The position numbers and the translations under genes are program-made. From assembly GCF_000219125.1 (NCBI RefSeq), contig NZ_AFGF01000107.1:1-64000 (forward strand): a stretch of DNA of 64,000 nucleotides. The letters run 5' to 3'. Below the pieces are notes generated by a model. The model ran no database searches. It had not been told where the DNA came from and saw nothing but the letters and a program-made list of their open reading frames with translations. Below are positions 1 to 9,802 of the stretch, one piece after another; position 1 is the first letter of the stretch, and the number at the start of each line of letters is the position of its first letter. This stretch comes from Acetonema longum DSM 6540 (lineage in GTDB: Bacteria > Bacillota > Negativicutes > Sporomusales > Acetonemataceae).

Positions 1-117
1 CAAACGTACAGTCTCACGCCCGTCCTCGTCCTTCCTAGCATCTGAACCTTTTTGAACGGCCCCAAATGCGAGGCGGGAGGAACGATAGCGGCAACGATAG
101 AATTGGAAACTACATAG

Positions 118-147
118 AAAAAGTAGGCGCAATGCCTACTTTTTTAT
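118..147. terminator. bidirectional Rho-independent terminator
   Basis: A 7-bp stem (122-128 with 134-140) is flanked by A-rich sequence on the left and a T run on the right, so it can stop transcripts in both directions. It lies just past the stop codon of the H-NOX chemoreceptor gene and probably ends that minus-strand transcript. Confidence 0.75.
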
Positions 148-166
148 GTTTCATAGTCCGACCGGA

Positions 167-1963
167 TCAGGTCCGGTATTGTCCGATGTCTTCGCTGAAG
201 TGCTGGATCACGAGTTTGAATTCACGGATCTTTTCCATCAGGTCCTGCAACTTATCGTTATAGATGGCCACCGCGGAGCTGACTTCCTGACTGGCGGCGG
301 AGTTTTCCTCAGAGATAGCTGCCAGGGATTCGATTTTGCCGTATACCTGATTGAGACTGGTCATTTCCTGTTCCAGCTTATTGGCCATCACAACAATATT
401 ATCAGCCACCCCGTGAATGTTATCCACGTGCTGGTTGTTGCCGGCCACCACGGAGTTCAGCTGTTTGCTTTCCACCGCCAGGACTTCGTACTCTGCTTCA
501 ATCAGTCGGACAACGCCGCTGATAATCTCAGTCAGGACCTTTAAATCGTGAGAAATGCTCTCTGAATGCTGTTGGGATTGCTCGGCCAGCTTCCGGACCT
601 CTTCAGCGACCACGGCGAAGCCCCGGCCCTGTTCTCCGGCCCGGGCGGCCTCAATAGCGGCGTTTAAAGCCAGCAGGTTGGTCTGGCCGGCAATTGCCGC
701 CACCAAACCGGTGATTTCTGTGATCTTGGTGGCTTGGGACTGGAGGTTCTCCGCCGATTCTTTTACTTCAGCAAATTTTTCCATGCTATGGGTTAATTTG
801 CCGCTGGAGGCCTGTACTTCCTGAAATCCTTTGGAAATGGCATCCACTGCCGCCTCTAGCTGTTCTTTGTTTTTACTTTGCTCAGTGACCACCAGCCGCA
901 GGGTATTCAGGTTACCATTTAAAATTCCTACCGAAATTTCGGTTTCCGAGGCCTGACTGGTAGCGGCAGTGGCTACGTCATGGACTACCCCCGATATTTC
1001 ATTGGAGGTGCTGCGCATGTTGTCAGCCAATCCGTTGAAATTATCCGCATAGCGGTTCATTTCGTCGGTGACACCCTTAAAGCCGATAAATTCCCGTTTC
1101 ACCCGCAGCTTATATTCAAACAGCATGGCCATCAGGTCTTCAAATTCATCCGCCGAGCGGAGTTTCAGTTCCTCATAGTACTTATAGCTCTGAATCGAAT
1201 GAATTTGCTCTTTCAGGGCATTAAACGGCCGGAACAAAAGCCAGGTACTGACAGCAGCAATGACGCCGTTGACTGGCGCCAGCCACAGTGGAGCCCGGAC
1301 TCCGACCAAGGTTAAAAGCAGCAGGACAGCTCCACTGAGAAGCATGGCCACGACCCCGGCCTTGCCCGGTATGTTCCGGATAAAACCAAAAGAGGCCATG
1401 ATATTAAACCTGTAGCGGACTGTATGGCTGATGGGACGGGAAAACCGGATTTTGACCCGCATATGTTCCGCCGAGGAATCCAGCACTTCAGTTTCGATCT
1501 CTTCTTTAAAATATTCAGACGCCCCGGCCAGCAGCCCTTTGAAATAACCGAACATGCCCCGCTTGGAATGGTAGCTCATAATAGCTTCATGGCTGGATAT
1601 GGGCTCCATCAGCACTTCCGGCGGCACGGAGCCCGAAATTCGTTTGACCACAACCATGTGTACGTCATACATTGAGCGTAAAAAAGAATATAAGTTCTCC
1701 TGCTGAAAAAAGGCCGGATAATGCTCCGAGAAGGTCCGCAAATTATCTTTGCCGATGATCTGCCAAATTTCATCCACTGGTTTGCTGGCATGGGTGGATA
1801 AATATTGAACGAATTCTCTGGGCTTTGCGTCAGCTATGTCTTCCAGCGGTGCAAAAATCTTTTCTTTCGGCCAGCCGACACGCTCCATGGCCTGGTTGGT
1901 TACCTCATCACCCCAAATTTTCCGGGCTGTATTGACCCATGTCCCGACAATTGTACCTTTCAC
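167..1963 (-). CDS. H-NOX domain methyl-accepting chemotaxis protein (predicted oxygen sensor)
   Basis: Residues 1-180 form a heme-binding H-NOX (HNOB) domain closely resembling the TtTar4H domain of Caldanaerobacter (Thermoanaerobacter) tengcongensis. Two membrane segments follow (about 203-221 and 227-245), then a cytoplasmic chemoreceptor signalling hairpin with the conserved [18 protein letters not shown] tip. I start at the GTG at 1963 because a GAGGTG ribosome site precedes it by 6-7 nt and the product then begins MKGTIVGTW, as in the Tt protein. With that start the proximal heme ligand is His102 and the YxSxR motif is Tyr131/Ser133/Arg135. The distal oxygen-binding residues Trp9, Asn74 and Tyr140 are all kept, which by family knowledge favours O2 rather than NO sensing. 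There is no periplasmic ligand domain. The likely output is CheA control for avoiding oxygen. Confidence 0.93.
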   Translation of the reverse strand: MKGTIVGTWVNTARKIWGDEVTNQAMERVGWPKEKIFAPLEDIADAKPREFVQYLSTHASKPVDEIWQIIGKDNLRTFSEHYPAFFQQENLYSFLRSMYDVHMVVVKRISGSVPPEVLMEPISSHEAIMSYHSKRGMFGYFKGLLAGASEYFKEEIETEVLDSSAEHMRVKIRFSRPISHTVRYRFNIMASFGFIRNIPGKAGVVAMLLSGAVLLLLTLVGVRAPLWLAPVNGVIAAVSTWLLFRPFNALKEQIHSIQSYKYYEELKLRSADEFEDLMAMLFEYKLRVKREFIGFKGVTDEMNRYADNFNGLADNMRSTSNEISGVVHDVATAATSQASETEISVGILNGNLNTLRLVVTEQSKNKEQLEAAVDAISKGFQEVQASSGKLTHSMEKFAEVKESAENLQSQATKITEITGLVAAIAGQTNLLALNAAIEAARAGEQGRGFAVVAEEVRKLAEQSQQHSESISHDLKVLTEIISGVVRLIEAEYEVLAVESKQLNSVVAGNNQHVDNIHGVADNIVVMANKLEQEMTSLNQVYGKIESLAAISEENSAASQEVSSAVAIYNDKLQDLMEKIREFKLVIQHFSEDIGQYRT

Positions 1964-2131
1964 AACAGTCACCTCTTCATGATGTCATTCGTAATTTAGT
2001 CTGTTTAGATGAAGCAAGCGGATGCTATCGAGTTATTCTCTCAAACCAGTTACTATCCCTTTATTCCACATGGAAAATTTTAATAATGGATGTGATATAC
2101 TAAAAATAAACAGGTTTATCAGGAGGCCTAC

Positions 2132-2986
2132 ATGAAAGCGTTAGCACTTGTTGCATCCCCGCGAAAACTGGGTAACTCGGAAATTTTAGCAAAAGAAATG
2201 TTGGCCAGCCTGCCGGCTGCCGAACGGCGGATGATCCGGTTAACGGACCTCCGGATTGAGCAATGCCGTGCTTGCTATGCCTGTCTGCCGGCTGAAAAGG
2301 ACTGCGTGATCAAAGATGATATGACCTTTCTCCTGCGGGAAATCCGCTGGGCAGATGCCGTCATTATCAGTTCAGCCTGCTATTTTCTCGGGCCCCATAC
2401 CAGTATCAAAACTATTGGAGACCGGCTGATTTCTGTGCTGCAGGAAGGATCCCGCTACGCCGGCAAAAAATGCGCCACTGTATTGACATATGGAGTGCCC
2501 GGCTGGGAAGGCTATGGGCGGGAAGCAGTCAGAAATTTTGCCGGATTCCTTCATCTGGATGTGGTGGGCAGTCTGACAGTGCAAGCGGCCAATCCCGGCA
2601 CAGCGATCAAACCGGCGATCCTGGAGGAAGCCAGGAAACTGGCAGAACGTCTGATCCCCGGACAAGCCGGCGTCACTCCCAGGCCGGACTGCTGCTGCCC
2701 GGCCTGTGGCAGCAGTCTCCTGCAGCTCAAACCCACCGGTGATATCCGCTGTGTGATGTGCAACTGTACCGGGCGGATTACTGCCGCCGATGCCGGCATC
2801 GCCCTCCGCTTTGTCCCCTCCGGGCACCCGCGTTTTTCAGCCGCCGGCATGGCCGAACACGGCAGACTGCTGGAGGGCATCAAAGATGATTATATCGCCA
2901 GCCGCAAGGAACTTTCGGTTGTCAGAAAAAATTATCAGCAACATGACAGCTGGTGGATCAAGCCTGACGCCGGGATAAACGAATGA
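2132..2986 (+). CDS. flavodoxin-family NAD(P)H-dependent oxidoreductase with C-terminal zinc ribbon
   Basis: The N-terminal 190 residues have an NADPH-dependent FMN reductase/flavodoxin fold: a beta strand followed by the phosphate-binding SPRKLGNS loop (about residues 9-16) and a CxxCxxC cluster (CRACYAC) near residue 47, as in iron-sulfur flavoproteins. The C-terminal third adds a four-cysteine zinc-ribbon pattern (CPACG...CVMCNC). It probably binds FMN and reduces small electron acceptors in the cytoplasm; the substrate is unknown. AGGAGG precedes the ATG by 5 nt. It stands alone, divergent from the H-NOX gene and 64 nt ahead of a methyltransferase on the same strand. Confidence 0.85.
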   Translation: MKALALVASPRKLGNSEILAKEMLASLPAAERRMIRLTDLRIEQCRACYACLPAEKDCVIKDDMTFLLREIRWADAVIISSACYFLGPHTSIKTIGDRLISVLQEGSRYAGKKCATVLTYGVPGWEGYGREAVRNFAGFLHLDVVGSLTVQAANPGTAIKPAILEEARKLAERLIPGQAGVTPRPDCCCPACGSSLLQLKPTGDIRCVMCNCTGRITAADAGIALRFVPSGHPRFSAAGMAEHGRLLEGIKDDYIASRKELSVVRKNYQQHDSWWIKPDAGINE

Positions 2987-3050
2987 TTGGGCTCATCTAT
3001 GCATATCCTACAGTAAACTACTGTAAAAGGTTCCATCCGGGGAGCAGCCA

Positions 3051-3701
3051 ATGCATAAAAACGACAGCAGCCAAACCAAGAAAAACTTTGACCGCATTGC
3101 CATTATCCAAGACATCGTGAACGACCTGGTTCCGGAAAAGTGGCGTCTGAAGGCGCTGCACTTTGCCCATGGCCGGGTCTTGGAGGTCGGCGTAGGCAGC
3201 GGCTTCAATTTGCCGTTGTACACTGCCGCCTGTTCCGAAGTGGTCGGCATCGACCCGAGTCTGGGCATGCTGCACAGAGCAGCACGCCGGGTTAATAAGG
3301 CGCGAGTCCCAATATTTTTATACGAGATGGATGTTCAGTCCCTGGAGTTTTCGACCGCCAGCTTTGACACGGTCATTGCCACCTGCGTCTTCGGCACCGT
3401 GCCGGACCCGCTGAAAGGCCTGAAAGAAATCAGCCGGGTCTGCAGGCCCGACGGCACGATTATTCTGGTGGAATACATGCGCAGCAGCCAGGACTGGCTG
3501 GGCAAATTTATGGACTGGCTGAATCCGGTTACCGTCTGGCTGCTGGGTAATCATATCAACCATCCTACAGTCCCGTTGGTCCTCCAGGCCGGTATTGAGA
3601 TCCGGGAGGTTGAAAACCTGTTCGGCGATGTGGTCAAGCTGATTGTGGGACAACCGGTCAATTCCTTTCAGGTGTCCTGCGTGACTCATTTGCAGCGATA
3701 A
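3051..3701 (+). CDS. class I SAM-dependent methyltransferase (UbiE/COQ5-like)
   Basis: A 216-residue Rossmann methyltransferase. Motif I is VLEVGVGSGFN (about residues 43-53), the acidic residue after strand 2 is in VVGIDPS, and a D-T-V-IATCVF motif IV-like strand and an ILVEYMR segment follow. The family transfers methyl groups to small molecules or lipids; the substrate cannot be read from sequence. GGGGAG lies 7 nt upstream of the ATG. A strong terminator follows, and the gene probably shares a transcript with the upstream flavoprotein. Confidence 0.85.
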   Translation: MHKNDSSQTKKNFDRIAIIQDIVNDLVPEKWRLKALHFAHGRVLEVGVGSGFNLPLYTAACSEVVGIDPSLGMLHRAARRVNKARVPIFLYEMDVQSLEFSTASFDTVIATCVFGTVPDPLKGLKEISRVCRPDGTIILVEYMRSSQDWLGKFMDWLNPVTVWLLGNHINHPTVPLVLQAGIEIREVENLFGDVVKLIVGQPVNSFQVSCVTHLQR

Positions 3702-3710
3702 CGCAGCAAC

Positions 3711-3765
3711 AAAAAGAAAAGAGCGCCGCCAAACGTTCAGGGAAAACGTTGGCGGCGCTCTTTTT
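3711..3765. terminator. bidirectional terminator between convergent genes
   Basis: A long GC-rich hairpin (3721-3737 pairing with 3745-3760, one bulge) is flanked by an A run on the left and five T on the right. It sits between the methyltransferase and the convergent chemoreceptor and can serve both. Confidence 0.9.
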
Positions 3766-3821
3766 GAATCGAGAGGGGATGGACTGCTGAAAATGCAGCA
3801 CAGACAAATATTGAAAATATA

Positions 3822-5810
3822 TTAGAGCTTAAACTTGGTCACCATGATTTGCAACTCACCGGCCATTTTAGCCAATGCCTCGGCTGCGCTGTTGATTTCC
3901 TCCATAGAAGCGGTCACCTCCTCGATGGCTGCCGCTGTTGTGTGGGCGCCGATGCTGGATTCTCTGGCAATCACCGCCACATTCCCCGCACTGCTGACCA
4001 TCTGCTGCATTCCCTGGAGCTGTTGATTGCTAGCGGTATTAATATCGCTGATCATGCTTACACTCCTGCCGATCTGAGCCAGGATATTCTGCAGTGCCTG
4101 TCCGGCAGCCTGTACCACATCGACGCCTTCGCTGACCTTGCTATTACCGCTGTCCATCGCCCGGATGGCCTCATCAGTCTGCTGCTGGATCTCGCAAACA
4201 ATCTGGGAAATCTGCTCGGTGGCTTGCCGGGACTGTTCGGCCAGTTTGCGCACTTCCTCGGCTACTACAGCAAAGCCGCGCCCCTGTTCACCCGCCCGGG
4301 CAGCTTCGATCGCGGCGTTGAGCGCCAGTAAATTAGTTTGCCCGGCAATGCCGCTGATGACATCCAGGATCTGACCGATTTGCTTGCTTTTTTCCCCCAG
4401 CGTAGCGACCACCTCAGCTGTCGTTACGGTGACTTCCTTGATCTCATTAATTTTTTCTATGGCATTACCAGCTGCGCTCCCACCTGTCTCAGCCGCTCTG
4501 GCCATGTCGGCCGACAGGTCGGATGCCGACATAGCTTTATTCGCTGCATCCCGCGATATCTCAATCAAATTGTCCGCTATCTTCTGTGTTTTTTCGACTT
4601 CTGCCGTCTGCTTCTGAGATCCTTGGGCAAAACCGGTCATAGTGGTAGCAACTTGGTTGACAGCCCGCTCTGCTTCGTTGGCTGTAGCCGAAAGCTGCTG
4701 TGAAGACGATGCGACCTGACTGGCAGTATAGGTTACGGTCCTGATAATCTGCCGCAGGTGCTCTACCATAGTATTAAAGGCTTCGGCCAGTTGACCCATC
4801 TCGTCTTTTGCGGTTACATTGGCTTTGGCAGTCAAATCGCCTGCCGCCAGTTTGCGAGTAATCCCCGCCAGTTCAAATATCGGCTTAGTGATAACTTTGG
4901 ACGCAAAAATGCCTACCAGCACGGCGAACAAGATCACGAGCAGCGTGAGGATAATGCCTGTGAGTCTTATCTCGTTGACTTTTTCCATGGCTTCACTCAT
5001 AGGCTGCTGAACCACAACACCCCAACCGCTCACGGTAATATCACTGTATCCGGCCAGTTTTTCCCCCTCTTCATCAGTATAAGCCGCCACGCCGTTTTGT
5101 CCGCTAATAGCTCCTTGAACCGGCGCAAGATGGCTGAAATCTGCCATTTGCTGCATCTTCATTCGATCGGGATGGGTGACGATTTTACCTTGGCGGTCCA
5201 CTAAGAAAGCGTAGCCGGATTGTCCGGCCTTGGTCGTAGCAATATTCTTACTTAATTGTTCAAGATCGATAACCCCTAGCAAAGCTCCCTGAAAGTTCTT
5301 CTGCGTATCTCTAATGGGCACGGCAATAACGAGCGATGCCTGGCCCGTACTACTGCCAATCTGAATATCCGAGAAAGCGTAATCCGCTCCATCAGCTATC
5401 TGTTTAAAATACTCTCGTTCGCCGTTCCTGGCCAAATTCCCCTGAGTTCTTAGCGTATGAACGCCCTTAGTGTCATTGACAATGATCGTTTTGATAATAT
5501 CAGACCGGCTGGTCACTTTTTTCATAATTGCCAGTTGCTTAGCCTTATCCATTGACTGGATATCGGCAGTCTCCGCCAGGGTCTGCAATAACTGGACCGT
5601 AGAAATCAGTGCATTATCCATTTCCCTGGCAAGGAACCTGGCCGCTTGCCGGTTATCCTTATAGATGGAATCAACCAAAGCTGAATGACTCAGATAGGAT
5701 GTGGCCATTGTAGTCAAGATAAGTGGAATAGCTGCAACCAAAATAAAACAAGCAATCAATTTCTGTTTCAGGCTTAATCTACCGACAATTCGGGCAATTA
5801 AAAATCCCAT
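3822..5810 (-). CDS. methyl-accepting chemotaxis protein, Cache-HAMP-MCP type
   Basis: A 662-residue classical chemoreceptor. It has an N-terminal membrane segment (about residues 16-38), a periplasmic double-Cache ligand domain (about 40-270), a second membrane segment (about 280-300), a HAMP linker and a cytoplasmic methyl-accepting domain with the [18 protein letters not shown] hairpin. I choose the ATG at 5810 because AAGGAG lies 7 nt upstream; the ATGs at 5867 and 5828 have no ribosome site. The ligand is unknown. dCache domains of this kind often bind amino or organic acids, and the malate cluster next door makes a dicarboxylate conceivable, but that is inference. Confidence 0.92.
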   Translation of the reverse strand: MGFLIARIVGRLSLKQKLIACFILVAAIPLILTTMATSYLSHSALVDSIYKDNRQAARFLAREMDNALISTVQLLQTLAETADIQSMDKAKQLAIMKKVTSRSDIIKTIIVNDTKGVHTLRTQGNLARNGEREYFKQIADGADYAFSDIQIGSSTGQASLVIAVPIRDTQKNFQGALLGVIDLEQLSKNIATTKAGQSGYAFLVDRQGKIVTHPDRMKMQQMADFSHLAPVQGAISGQNGVAAYTDEEGEKLAGYSDITVSGWGVVVQQPMSEAMEKVNEIRLTGIILTLLVILFAVLVGIFASKVITKPIFELAGITRKLAAGDLTAKANVTAKDEMGQLAEAFNTMVEHLRQIIRTVTYTASQVASSSQQLSATANEAERAVNQVATTMTGFAQGSQKQTAEVEKTQKIADNLIEISRDAANKAMSASDLSADMARAAETGGSAAGNAIEKINEIKEVTVTTAEVVATLGEKSKQIGQILDVISGIAGQTNLLALNAAIEAARAGEQGRGFAVVAEEVRKLAEQSRQATEQISQIVCEIQQQTDEAIRAMDSGNSKVSEGVDVVQAAGQALQNILAQIGRSVSMISDINTASNQQLQGMQQMVSSAGNVAVIARESSIGAHTTAAAIEEVTASMEEINSAAEALAKMAGELQIMVTKFKL

Positions 5811-5949
5811 TGCGTTACTCCTTTTCATATAGTGTTCCGGCTTTCCAGCAAAAAACGGCAGGACCATCCCCAGTCAGACAGACTATACAAAACCTACTTT
5901 TCCCACAATACCCCGGAATCCTGGAACAATTTGTAATATATATAATATA

Positions 5950-5986
5950 TTATATATAATTATGATAATTATGATAATTATGTCAA
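5950..5986 (-). promoter_or_regulatory. putative promoter of the Cache chemoreceptor with AT-rich direct repeats
   Basis: On the minus strand a TTGACA box (5981-5986) is followed after about 17 nt by an AT-rich -10 region. The spacer is three direct copies of an ATAATTATG-type unit. The rest of the 332-nt gap (5811-6142) is AT-rich sequence plus the malic enzyme terminator; I see no gene in it. Confidence 0.5.
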
Positions 5987-6068
5987 TCTTATTTGGTTCT
6001 GATTGCCAGGGCTGATTTAGTCAGGTTACACTACTTTTCAGGCAGATAGTCGATCTTTCCTGTTCATA

Positions 6069-6124
6069 CAAAAAAAGGGGCCGCATTGCGCTTTTTCAAA
6101 AAGCGTTTTGCGACACCCCTTTTT
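6069..6124 (-). terminator. terminator after malic enzyme
   Basis: An imperfect long hairpin: an A5G4 arm (6072-6080) pairs with a C4T4 arm (6117-6124), and an inner GCGCTTTTT/AAAAGCG stem closes it. It lies directly downstream of the malic enzyme stop codon on the minus strand. Confidence 0.7.
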
Positions 6125-6142
6125 CGTGTGTCAGCCAGAATC

Positions 6143-7381
6143 CTATTTTCCCATTTTAATCCGGGCTGCAGTCTTAGCCCTTACTTCTTCCGGATCGACT
6201 TTCACCCTGGCCACGCCGGTCTCTACCGCCACTTTAGCCACAGCGGCAGCTACTGCCGGAGCTACCCGGGGATCAAAGACATCCACTACCACAAAGTCTT
6301 CCCGCAGCTCCTTTTCCGGGATCAGATCGGCAATGGCGTAAGCCGCAGCCAGCTTCATCTCCTCAGTGATCCGGCGAGCCCTTGCATCCAGCGCTCCCCG
6401 GAAGATGCCGGGAAACACGGTGACATTATTGACTTGGTTGGGAGCATCGGAGCGGCCGGTTCCAACGACGCGGGCCCCGGCTGCCTTCCCGTCTTCATAG
6501 GTGGTCTCAGGCACCGGATTAGCCAGACCGAAGACGATTGAATCCTTATTCATGCCGGCAATGATCTCTTTAGTGAACAGACCGGGACCGGACACGCCGA
6601 TGAGGACATCGGCGCCTTTGGCGATCTCAGGCAGTTTGCCTTGTTTTTTCTCGGGGTTGGTGCTTTTTGCCAGTTCAGCCTGAATGCGGTTCAGACCCGG
6701 CATGCCGTCATACAGGGCGCCGTTCATATCCACCATAGTCAAATTCCGGGCCCCGGCACTGACCAACAGCCTGCCGATGGCGCTGCCAGCGGCGCCGGCG
6801 CCGTTGACGACGATACGGGCCGTTTTCAGGTCTTTTTTCACCAGACGCAGGGCGCCAATAACGGCCGAAAGGGCCGCAATGGCCGTGCCATGCTGATCGT
6901 CGTGGAATACGGGAATATCCATTTGCTCTTTGAGAGTGTCCTCAATGTCATAGCATTTAGGTGAGGCAAGGTCCTCCAGGTTGATGCCGGCGAAGGTAGG
7001 CTGCAGCAGTTTCACGGTTTCGATGATCTTGGCCGGATCTTTTGTATCCAGGCAAATGGGGACAGCGTCCACGTCACCGAAAACCTTAAACAGGATGCAT
7101 TTTCCCTCCATAACCGGCATAGCTGCCTCCGGGCCAATGTCTCCCAGTCCCAGGACCCGAGTGCCATCGGTGACTACCGCTACCATGTTGCCGCGGCAGG
7201 TAAGTTCAAGGGACAAATCTTTATTGAGCTTGATGTCCTTGCATGGTTCAGCTACTCCGGGTGTATAGAGAACGCTCAGATCGTGCCGGTTTTTCAGCGG
7301 CACCTTCCCCGCCACTTCCAGGATGCCTTGATGCTCCTGGCGAATTTTCAATGCTTCCTCCCGATTGGTCAGGTTTTCCAT
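6143..7381 (-). CDS. malic enzyme (NAD(P)-dependent malate dehydrogenase, decarboxylating)
   Basis: At 412 residues this is the length of the short bacterial malic enzymes. The N-terminal catalytic part carries YTPGVAEPC (about residue 39) and VTDGTRVLGLGDIG. The metal/substrate motif VFHDDQHGTA is near residue 163 and the Rossmann dinucleotide loop NGAGAAGSA near 193. It converts malate to pyruvate and CO2 with reduction of NAD(P)+ in the cytoplasm. AAAGGAG precedes the ATG. It is 33 nt downstream of a dicarboxylate transporter gene and surely co-transcribed, so imported malate is its likely substrate. Cofactor preference cannot be read reliably. Confidence 0.95.
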   Translation of the reverse strand: MENLTNREEALKIRQEHQGILEVAGKVPLKNRHDLSVLYTPGVAEPCKDIKLNKDLSLELTCRGNMVAVVTDGTRVLGLGDIGPEAAMPVMEGKCILFKVFGDVDAVPICLDTKDPAKIIETVKLLQPTFAGINLEDLASPKCYDIEDTLKEQMDIPVFHDDQHGTAIAALSAVIGALRLVKKDLKTARIVVNGAGAAGSAIGRLLVSAGARNLTMVDMNGALYDGMPGLNRIQAELAKSTNPEKKQGKLPEIAKGADVLIGVSGPGLFTKEIIAGMNKDSIVFGLANPVPETTYEDGKAAGARVVGTGRSDAPNQVNNVTVFPGIFRGALDARARRITEEMKLAAAYAIADLIPEKELREDFVVVDVFDPRVAPAVAAAVAKVAVETGVARVKVDPEEVRAKTAARIKMGK

Positions 7382-7414
7382 ACTGTCGTTCTCCTTTAAT
7401 ATTTTAGATCTATT

Positions 7415-8818
7415 TTACCACAAACCGAGTAACTTCCACCAGAATCCACCCAGCCCGATCCAGATAATCATGTTGCTGACGGATAAAACGAAGCCCAGTT
7501 TCCACCAGGTACCCTGGAAAATATAGCCTGCGCCGAAATAAATCGGAGCCGGCCCGGTTCCATAGTGAGTGATCCCGCCCATGAAACCCGAGATAACGCC
7601 CAGACCCATAGCGGCCAAAAACACCGGAGCGCCGGCAGCCACAGCCACAGCCAAAAATGCCGCGTACATGGCGGTAACGTGGGCGGACAGGCTGGCAAAG
7701 GCATAGTGGGAATACATATAAGCCAACAGCAGAATGCCGAGGGCAACCCACCAGGAAACACCGGCTAACTGCCCGCTGACCTCTTTGGCAAACCAGGCGA
7801 TCAGCCCCACTTTGGTCAGGGCGCCTGCAAGACTCATCAGCGCTCCCATCCAAATCAGGGTATCCCAGGCGCTTTTTTCTTCCACAACATCTTTCCACTC
7901 AATAGCCTGGCCAATGATCATAATGCCAACGCAAACCATGGCTACCATGGTAGCGTCCAGACCGGTAATGGAGGATGTGGCCCAAAGGGTCAGAGCCAGC
8001 AGGAAGACACTGGCGACAATTTTTTCGCCCCGCGACATGGGGCCCATTTTTTCCAATTCTCTGTAAGCCAGTTCCTTGGCCTCGGGGGTATGCTTGATTT
8101 CCGGCGGATACAGTTTATAGAGAATATAAGGGGTCACGGCCAAAGCCACCAGGCCAGGAACAATACCTGCCAAGGCCCAGATTCCCCAGCTGATATTAAG
8201 GTTGGCGGTTTTTGCCGCCAGGAGGACGACCAGGGAATTCGGAGCCACAGCGGTAATAAACATAGACGAGGTAATACCATTGATTTGAAAGCTGGTTTTC
8301 ATCAAATAGGAACCGATCTTACGGGAGCTTGGCCCCGGCTCGGAGTCAAAGGCCGAACACAGACTGCGGACAATCGGATACAGGATGCCGCCGGCGCGGG
8401 CGGTATTGGAGGGAGTGAACGGCGCAATGACCAGGTCGCTCAGGGTTAGGGCATAGCCCAGTTTTAATGAACTGTCGCCGATCAGATTCATAATAGTGTA
8501 GGCAATGCGCCGTCCCAAACCGGTTTTAATAAATCCTTTGGCAAATAAAAATGCGGTTACGATCAGCCAGATGGTAGTATTGCCGAATCCCGACAGGGCA
8601 TCCGCCGGAGAAATAACTTTCATAAAGCCGGCCAAACCTACGCTGAGAAATGCGATGGCTCCAATCGGCATAGGTTGGAGAATAAAACCAACGATAGTAG
8701 CGACGAAAAGAGCAAAGAGCTGCCAAGCCGAAGGTTTGAGCCCGGCCGGTACGGGCAGAAGCCAGATCAAGACTCCGACTCCGACGGTAATCAGACCATA
8801 CAAAAGTTTTCTATTCAT
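7415..8818 (-). CDS. DASS-family (SLC13-type) anion permease, probable malate/dicarboxylate transporter
   Basis: A polytopic protein of 467 residues with about 11-12 membrane helices. It carries two SNT-like substrate/sodium motifs of the divalent anion:Na+ symporter family, one visible in APFTPSNTARAGG (about residue 140). It is close to the CitT/YflS branch, which moves malate, citrate or tartrate. Because malic enzyme follows 33 nt downstream and a CitA/MalK-type sensor pair lies upstream, malate is the best guess. I start at the ATG at 8818, with AAGGGGAT about 6 nt upstream; the in-frame TTG at 8824 is too close to that site. Confidence 0.9.
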   Translation of the reverse strand: MNRKLLYGLITVGVGVLIWLLPVPAGLKPSAWQLFALFVATIVGFILQPMPIGAIAFLSVGLAGFMKVISPADALSGFGNTTIWLIVTAFLFAKGFIKTGLGRRIAYTIMNLIGDSSLKLGYALTLSDLVIAPFTPSNTARAGGILYPIVRSLCSAFDSEPGPSSRKIGSYLMKTSFQINGITSSMFITAVAPNSLVVLLAAKTANLNISWGIWALAGIVPGLVALAVTPYILYKLYPPEIKHTPEAKELAYRELEKMGPMSRGEKIVASVFLLALTLWATSSITGLDATMVAMVCVGIMIIGQAIEWKDVVEEKSAWDTLIWMGALMSLAGALTKVGLIAWFAKEVSGQLAGVSWWVALGILLLAYMYSHYAFASLSAHVTAMYAAFLAVAVAAGAPVFLAAMGLGVISGFMGGITHYGTGPAPIYFGAGYIFQGTWWKLGFVLSVSNMIIWIGLGGFWWKLLGLW

Positions 8819-9033
8819 GTCCAATCCCCTTCCATTTTGTTGTTCCCGGATTTTACGGGCACACTGACCGTATCACCTCCAAGCAGCCAAAAGAAAGAAT
8901 GTAAAGTTTTTATACTTTTATAACTATCATAAATATTTTTTTATTTTCTGACAGTTTAATTAACTAAAAAAGCCAAAAGGAAATTAAACTTATCTTTTTG
9001 TAATTAAAGTAGATTAGTAATGAAAATAACTAA

Positions 9034-9075
9034 GGTTAAGAATCAACAGAAGCTGCCCTCTGCTAATTCTTAACC
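9034..9075. terminator. hairpin between response regulator and transporter genes
   Basis: A 10-bp inverted repeat (9034-9043 with 9066-9075) encloses a smaller inner stem and lies just past the stop of the response regulator gene. The T tail is weak, so it may be an inefficient terminator or a regulator site. The AT-rich gap to its left (8819-9030) holds several AATTAA-containing repeats that could be regulator sites for the transporter promoter. Confidence 0.5.
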
Positions 9076-9097
9076 TCATATTTACAGGCGGCCCCGG

Positions 9098-9802
9098 TTA
9101 TTGGAGCCGGTTGATCAGGTCCGGCCTGGGATTGATGCACCGGTACCTATACATGGGCCTGCCGATTGACCCGAAGGCCACCTCCCGGCGCAGGATTTCC
9201 AGGGCCATCAAAAAGGCCAGATATTTACGCATGGATACTCGGGAGACGCCTACCCGTCTGGCCATTTCTTCGGTGGTAAAATCATGTCCCTCGCCGTCTC
9301 TGATATGCTCCCAAACGATTTTCAGCGTATTCCGGTCAATGCCTTTCGGCAATTCATTGAGCAGCGGCTGGTCTTTCAACAGGATTTTCCGGTCCAGCTC
9401 CGCTTGTTGAATGCTGTCCTGCCCCTGCATAAACAGCAGGCGGTCCCTGTAGGCGGACAAGGCCGCCTGAAACCGTTCAAACTCAAAGGGTTTGATCAGA
9501 TAATCCACAACACCATAGCGCAATGCTTTCTGAATCGTATGGTTATCGCAGGCTGCCGATACAACAATAACATCCACGTTGCTGTCGATGCTTCGAATCT
9601 GGGACAATAAATCCAGTCCATTCATGTGGGACATGAAAATGTCCAGCAAAATCAGATCCACTTCCTGTTTCTCCAATACAATTAAAGCTTCCGCAGCCGA
9701 ACGGACCATATTGGCCAGGATAAAGCCCTCTATCTGAGCCAGATATCTCCGGTTGAACTCCGCTACCATCGGATCATCTTCCACAATCAGAACCCGAATC
9801 AC
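9098..9802 (-). CDS. CitB/MalR-type response regulator
   Basis: The receiver domain (1-120) has the acidic pair Asp9/Asp10, phospho-acceptor Asp54 and the KPF lysine. A linker and a C-terminal winged-helix-like DNA-binding region (TTEEMARRVGVSRVSMRKYL, about residues 165-185) follow, as in DctR, CitB and MalR. I prefer the GTG at 9802, giving MIRVLIVEDD, because GGGAGG is 8 nt upstream; GTG 9811 and ATG 9808 are too close to it. The gene overlaps the kinase gene by 29 nt, so the two are translationally coupled. It probably activates the adjacent transporter and malic enzyme genes. Confidence 0.92.
   Translation of the reverse strand: MIRVLIVEDDPMVAEFNRRYLAQIEGFILANMVRSAAEALIVLEKQEVDLILLDIFMSHMNGLDLLSQIRSIDSNVDVIVVSAACDNHTIQKALRYGVVDYLIKPFEFERFQAALSAYRDRLLFMQGQDSIQQAELDRKILLKDQPLLNELPKGIDRNTLKIVWEHIRDGEGHDFTTEEMARRVGVSRVSMRKYLAFLMALEILRREVAFGSIGRPMYRYRCINPRPDLINRLQ

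Noticed and set aside
5935-5986. AT-rich direct repeats as a possible replication origin
   Set aside because: Only three 9-nt copies directly upstream of a chemoreceptor gene with a TTGACA box; a promoter explains it better.
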